Assembly: GCA_019918135.1 (NCBI GenBank)
Contig: WBZZ01006894.1
Coordinates: forward strand, 91,001-155,000
DNA length: 64,000 bases
Origin: Paulinella micropora
Lineage: Eukaryota; Cercozoa; Imbricatea; Euglyphida; Paulinellidae
Direction: 5' to 3'
In this document: positions 59,514-64,000 of the stretch, piece after piece
Layout: each line of letters begins with the position of its first letter
Numbering within the stretch: the stretch's first letter is position 1
Translations under genes and position numbers: made by a program
Notes under the pieces: model-generated
What the model was told of the DNA's origin: nothing
Databases searched by the model: none
What the model saw: the letters and a program-made list of their open reading frames with translations, nothing else

Positions 59514-59844
59514 TTAAGCCTCCGGAACGGTCCCAGCTAAATGTTGCGCCAAATTGTGTCGTCCGGAGGTAGGGTACGCCCGCCAGGGTCCAGCCGGGCA
59601 GTACGCCTTTAGCTTTCCCGGGGAAACAGCCGTAAGCGCCAATTTGGCGCCAAAATCTACTTGCGCAAAAACAAAATCCCACACAGACGCTCGGCTGGGC
59701 CGCCCCAGCCGAGACCTCACGGCGGCCCTCCCCCTCACTCTCGTCGCCCCTCTCACTCTTGTCGCCCCTCTCACTTTCGTCGCCCCGCTCCCCTTTGCTC
59801 TGCACCTCCCTGCCTCTAGGGAAGGTGAGAGGGCCGAAAAACAT
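59514..59844 (-). CDS. Collagen-like ORF, short array
   Basis: Same start as at 54740 ([20 protein letters not shown]), with about five [12 protein letters not shown] units, then repeat-derived tail. Coding status uncertain for the same reasons. It supports a conserved N terminus attached to a variable-length array. Confidence 0.25.
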
Positions 59845-60248
59845 TTTCGTGTAAGTAAAAGGCCCGCGGGTTTCTCCCCGCGGGAAAACGTCCGATTTCT
59901 CCGCTAGCCACCGGAACGGCCCCAGCTAAATTTTGCGCCAAATTGTATCGTCCGGAGGTAGGGTGCGTGATACGGTCCGGCCGGGCAGTACGTCTTAGTC
60001 TTCCCGGGGAAACGGCCGTAAGCGCCAATTTGGCGCCAGAATCTACTTGCGCAAAAAGCAAATCGCACACAGACGCAGAGCGCGTGCAAACGCGTTCCAA
60101 ATCTTTTTCCACTTTTCATATTTCCGCAGATATGTCCGCATATCCTTGCAGAGGGGAGAGAGGAAGAAGGAAAGGGACGATGCAAGGGAGGGGGAAAGCA
60201 CAATCCGACCTGGCCTCCCACTTATCAGTTAAGTGTGTACGCTCAGAA

Positions 60249-60647
60249 ATGCTTGCTAGTCGCCGCAGCCCTAAACGCCGGCGCCTAGCAGAACGCAAGT
60301 GCTTAGCCTCAATCCCGCCGCGCTTGTGTTTGCTGTTCACGATGCCCGACTGCCTTTGGCCCTTGGTCAGAGCATGCTTAGGAGAGGACCAGTTGGCTAG
60401 CCTAGTATCGACCTGCAAACAACTCTCAGATCTGTGCAAGCGGCCGTCTTTCTGGACGGGCTTTAAGCCACCGGAGTTTAAATTTCATAGACATACTGAC
60501 CGAAAAATATTTACTGTTTTTAGAGGCCTGTGCTTGAAAACCCGGACGGAAATATCGGCCTTGTGTGGTCCTGGTGAGATCGAGGCCAGCACAGCTTTGT
60601 TGCGCCATATTCACGTGCGTAATCTAAGTTGCTACGGATTGGATTGA
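60249..60647 (+). pseudogene. F-box gene truncated by a mobile repeat (132 codons)
   Basis: ATG 60249 begins MLASRRSPKRRRLAERKCLA, followed by an F-box-like segment (about residues 35-75: LWPLVRACLGEDQLASLVST, CKQLSDLCKRPSFW). It continues with a natural sequence to SCYGL and then stops at TGA created by the tnpB right-end repeat that begins at 60636. The distal interaction domain expected of an F-box protein is therefore missing. A short copy of its first 20 codons lies at 10916. The frame is open upstream through repeat sequence, but the ATG is supported by the copy. Confidence 0.6.
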
Positions 60648-60712
60648 AATCTTAGAGAGGTGAACCCCTCCAGAGACCGGCAGGCAGCTGGAAGGGAGAA
60701 AGGGCAGCGCGC
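60636..60712 (-). repeat. Solo tnpB right-end copy
   Basis: GGATTGGATTGAAATCTTAG, GAGACCGGCAGGCAGCTGG, GAAAGGGCAGCGCGCC. It interrupts the F-box gene; its flank is unique, so this is probably a primary insertion. Confidence 0.65.
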
Positions 60713-61587
60713 CCCTGCCCCTTCCCTCTCCCACTCCTAGTTGTCGGTTTCCAGTGTAAGACCGTCGAGCTTTAATTCAGCGTAAATTGCACTTTCTTGG
60801 CGCCCCCCCCCCCCCTCTCCTTTAAATTTGTCTTTGCCTCGCCTTCCTCCCTACCCCCCCGCCCCCCTGAGCCCGGGGGGCTCAAGAGCAGGGGACAGAA
60901 CTGAAACCAAACTAAGAAGATGGCACTGAGCCTATGACGGGACACCCCCCCCCCCCCCATCTTCGGACCAGAATTTGCAGGGGACGGTGCTCTCCCTTCG
61001 GCGCCCCCCTCCTGTATCCGAAGATCTTTTCTGCCACCCTCCCGCCCCTGAGCCCGGGGGGGGGGGGGGGCTCAAGGAGCAGGCAAGGGGGGAGGAGGGG
61101 CGCAGAAGCTACAAAAAAAATAAATACATGCAACGCCTCCACTAAGCCCTTCCATGTCGTTAGTGACACGACCCAGCCCCGCTGACTTTTACTAAAGTCG
61201 GCGGGGTACAGAATGTTAGTTCCGCAGATCTTGCGCACTGTGCTCCAGCGCAGCTCTGCGGCGGATGGACCGGCGGTGGTCAATGTAGCAGGTAAGCAAG
61301 GGCCTCGCAAATCCCGACGGTGTCCTGTCCGTGCCATGGCTCGGTCACCGTGCGCAAGGTCGGAAAAATATGAAAAATATGAAAACATCTGCGGAAATTT
61401 TTTTTTGCCCGACAACCAAAGAAACAAACAGGGGGGGGGGAGTCAAAGGGGGGGGGGGCGACGGGAACAGAGGGAAGGAAGGGATGGGGGAATCACTCCC
61501 CTCCCCCTTCTTCCCCCTTCCTCTTTTTCCTCCCCCTCCATCCCATCGTTCCTTGTTTGCGTGTGCAAACGCATCCCAAAAAAAATC

Positions 61588-61700
61588 GGATTGGATTGAA
61601 ATCTAGGAAGGCAAACCCCCCTGAGACCGGCAGACAGCTGGGAGAGAAAAAGAGCAGCACGCGGCTGCGTGCTGCCCTCCCTCCTCAGAGCGGGGGGGCA
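61588..61700 (-). repeat. Solo tnpB right-end copy
   Basis: GGATTGGATTGAAATCTAGG after GCATCCCAAAAAAAATC, same nested junction as 16445, 52448 and 57059. Confidence 0.65.
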
Positions 61701-63016
61701 AAAATAAGTACACTTTTTTCTGGAGCCCACTGATGGGGGGGGGGCGCCCCCCCCCTCCCCCTTTCTTTCCTCCCTCCCTCTGAGCCCCCTGAGCCCGGGG
61801 AGCAGGGGAAGGGGAAATCGGGAGCGGGAGGGAGGGGGGGGGGGGGAGTAGGGGCGCCAAGAGAGTGCGAAAAAGAATACGCTGAATTAAAGCTCGACGG
61901 TCTTACATTGGAGGCACTGAAAACTAGGAGCAGAGCACCGTGCTCCAGCACGACCCTGCGGCGAATGACTGGGCGGTGGTCATGTGTGCTAGGAAAACAA
62001 AGGCCCCGGCGGGCCCGACGGCATCCTATCCGTGCCATGGCTTGGCCACTGTGTGCAAGGTTAGAAAAATATAAAACGAAAAAAAAAATTTGCTTGACAA
62101 CAAAGGGAACAGACGGGGGGGGGGGAGGGAAGAAGGAGGGGGGGGGGGGGGAAGAAAGTGGGAAAAGAACTTCTACCCGCCCCTTTCTCACTGTCTGAGA
62201 ATCGGGAAGGCAGGGGCGCGCTTCGCCGGTGTACAAAAATCAGCGCAACAAAAAACCCGTGACAAATTTGTACTCTTGGCACTGAAAGCTAAGAGGAGAA
62301 GGGGCCGGGGAGGATTAGTGGAGGCGTTGCATGTTCGGAGATTTGTTTGTAGCTTCTGCGCCATTCACCCTTCTTCTTTCCCCTCCCCTGCTCCTTGAGC
62401 CCCCTGGGCTCAGGAGCAGGGGAGGGGAAGAGGCAGGGGGGCGCCAATAAAGTTTAAGAAAAGTCCACGCTGAATAAAAACTCGACAAAGCCTTACACTT
62501 GACACTGAGAATTAGGAGATGGAGAGAATTTACGCTGAATTAAAGCTCGACAAGGCATTGCACTTGACACTTGCAACGGCACCCCTCAGGCTACCGCAGC
62601 ATCCGGCCCACTCGACGGTCGTACACTTGAGCAATGAAAATTAGAAAAGAAGCACCGTGCCCCAGCGCGACCCTGCGGCGAATGGATGGGCGGTGGTCAA
62701 TGTGCTAGGAAGACAAGAGCCCCGGCCGGCCCCGACGGCGTCCTGCCCCATGCCATAGCTCGGCCACTGTGCGCAGGGTCAGAAAAATATGAACAGAGGG
62801 GAGGGGTTTAGTGGAGGCGTTGCATGTATTTATTTCTTTTGCAGCTTCTGCGCCCTCCCCCTCCCCCCTGCTCCTTGACCCTCCTGAACGGCCCCAGCTA
62901 AATTTGGTGCCAAACTGTGCCGTCCGGAGGTAGGGTGCGTCCGGCAGGGTCCAGCCGGGCAGTACGTCTTAGCTTTCCCGGGGAAACGGTCGTAAGCGCG
63001 AATTTGGCACCAAAAT

Positions 63017-63199
63017 CTACTTGCGCAAAAAGAAAATCCCACACAGACGCCCCAGCGCCGCCGTAAGGAAGACGTCCTCCCCCTCCCCCTCACCTTTGTC
63101 GCCCCTCTCACTCTCGTCGCCCCTCTCACCTTTGTCGCCCCGCTCCCCTTTGCTCTGCACCTCCCTGCCTCTAGGGAAGGTGAGAGGGCCGAAAAACAT
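63017..63199 (-). CDS. Collagen-like ORF, shortest array (60 aa)
   Basis: ATG 63199 with [20 protein letters not shown] and about four GERGD units, then a short different tail. Coding uncertain. Confidence 0.25.
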   Translation of the reverse strand: MFFGPLTFPRGREVQSKGERGDKGERGDESERGDKGEGEGEDVFLTAALGRLCGIFFLRK

Positions 63200-64000
63200 T
63201 TTCGTGCGAGTAAAAGGCCCGCGGGGTTCTCCCCGCGGGAAAACGTCCGATCTCTCCGCTAGCCTCCGGAACGGCCCCAGCTAAATTTGGCGCTAAATTG
63301 TGCCGTCCGGCGGTAGGGTGCGTCCGGCAGGGTCCAGCCGGGCAGTACGTCTTAGCTTTCCCGGGGAAACGGCCGTAAGCGCCAAATTGGCGCCAAAAAT
63401 CTACTTGCGCAATAAGAAAATCCCACACAGACGCTCGGCTGGGCCGCCGTGAGGAAGATGTCCTCCCCCTCCCTCTCACTCTGGTCGCCCCTCTCACTCT
63501 CGTCGCCCCTCTCACTTTCGTCGCCCCTCTCACCTTTGTCGCCCCGCTCCCCTTTGTCGCCCCGTCGGGAGCGGGAAGAGGGAGGGCAGGGGCGCGCTTC
63601 GCCGGTGTACAAAAAAAATTAAAAAAAATCCCTGACAAAATCTCAGGCTTGGCACTGAGAACCAAGAGAGAGAGAGAGAGAGAGAGAGGGAAAGGGAAGG
63701 GACAGGGTGAGTGGGCGCCAAGAAAGTGCAAGAAAAATCCACGCTGAATTAAAACTCGACAAAGCCTTACACTTGACACTGAGAATTAGGAGATGGAGAG
63801 AATTTACGCTGAATTAAAGCTCGACAAGGCATTGCACTTGACATTTGCAACCCTCAGGCTGCCGCAGCATCCGGCTTACGTCATGTCGCTGCGGTAGCCC
63901 GAGCCATGAACCCTGGCCGGCACCGTCTGTGCTCTACTCGCGCGCCAAGAGAGTGCGAAAAAGAATGCGTTGAATCAAAGCTCGACGGTCCTACACTGGG

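Larger units (their letters stand above)
56390..60248. repeat. Mosaic repeat domain VI
   Basis: About 3.9 kb without an intact gene. It contains a complete palindromic unit (56415-56700), a second cut by a right-end copy (57059), a solo right arm (59130-59190), modules GTCCGTGCCATGG (56786, 57506, 58010, 58551, 59448), and two copies of the GGCGCCAAATTG / CTACTTGCGC module (59520-59700, 59912-60070). An 18-bp minisatellite (59735-59800) lies between these. Confidence 0.65.
60713..64000. repeat. Mosaic repeat domain VII (to window end)
   Basis: It begins with repeats in reverse sense (60713-61060: TTTAATTCAGCG and G-run/C-run pairs) and switches to the usual sense near 61150. It contains a palindromic unit cut by a right-end copy (61350-61587), the 600-bp composite, GTCCGTGCCATGG-type modules (61327, 62030, 62748), the GGCGCCAAATTG module twice (62882-63055, 63266-63440), 18-bp arrays (63090-63150, 63475-63560) and an AG microsatellite (63666-63689). 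No intact gene. Confidence 0.65.

Noticed and set aside
12240-64000. AATTAAAGCTCGAC modules as tRNA or rRNA fragments
   Set aside because: No cloverleaf, no anticodon stem and no rRNA core motif could be drawn; they look like repeat ends with a polyadenylation-like ATTAAA.

Overview
The window looks like an accessory, repeat-swollen part of a GC-rich large DNA virus of a protist (nucleocytoplasmic type), or a protist chromosome segment with such an origin. The grounds are intron-poor, mostly orphan ORFs on both strands; F-box, LRR, Sel1, MYND and RING fragments; a PARP-type ADP-ribosyltransferase; secreted or membrane beta-propeller proteins; a TnpB/Fanzor-type transposon nuclease gene; TATA-like boxes; and AATAAA/ATTAAA signals in A-rich gene ends. 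I see no tRNA, rRNA, CRISPR array, capsid, polymerase or other core gene, so I do not assign a genus.

Layout. 1-5.2 kb: two orphan genes (385 aa; 649 aa with internal repeats) and a small membrane ORF. 5.2-9.4 kb: an LRR-like protein and a seven-bladed FG-GAP membrane protein. 9.5-11.0 kb: an acidic protein gene between 125-bp direct repeats; a shortened second copy lies at 18.1-18.9 kb. 13.4-15.2 kb: a coiled-coil orphan. 19.7-26.6 kb: a dense strip of damaged genes (frameshifted surface-type genes, TnpB broken by GC-rich hairpins, truncated Sel1 and membrane genes) plus an apparently intact PARP gene. 26.9-30.4 kb: a rearranged inverted, partly decayed copy of the first 5.2 kb. 30.6-34.5 kb: three good orphan genes, two sharing a duplicated promoter/leader. 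From 34.5 kb to the end roughly 80% is non-coding mosaic repeat with isolated gene remnants (F-box/LRR, MYND, LRR, RING pseudogene) and one intact Sel1 gene.

The repeat domain is built from a limited set of modules reused in a mostly constant order and orientation. Three layers can be separated: (1) about 200-370-bp palindromic, MITE-like units whose ends read GTGCGCAAG...CTTGCGCAC, with G-rich and C-rich arms; (2) about 110-bp copies of the sequence lying just 3' of tnpB (transposon right end, the usual position of the guide RNA scaffold), four of them inserted at the same place in arm 1; (3) 18-bp minisatellites that read as collagen-like GERGDx on the minus strand. Shared nested junctions show that whole composites were amplified after they formed.

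The intact genes do not form an obvious pathway. Several are likely host-interaction proteins (PARP, Sel1, F-box/LRR, FG-GAP). The main story is genome dynamics: inverted duplication, short exact tandem duplications, microhomology deletions and spread of non-autonomous elements that truncate genes.
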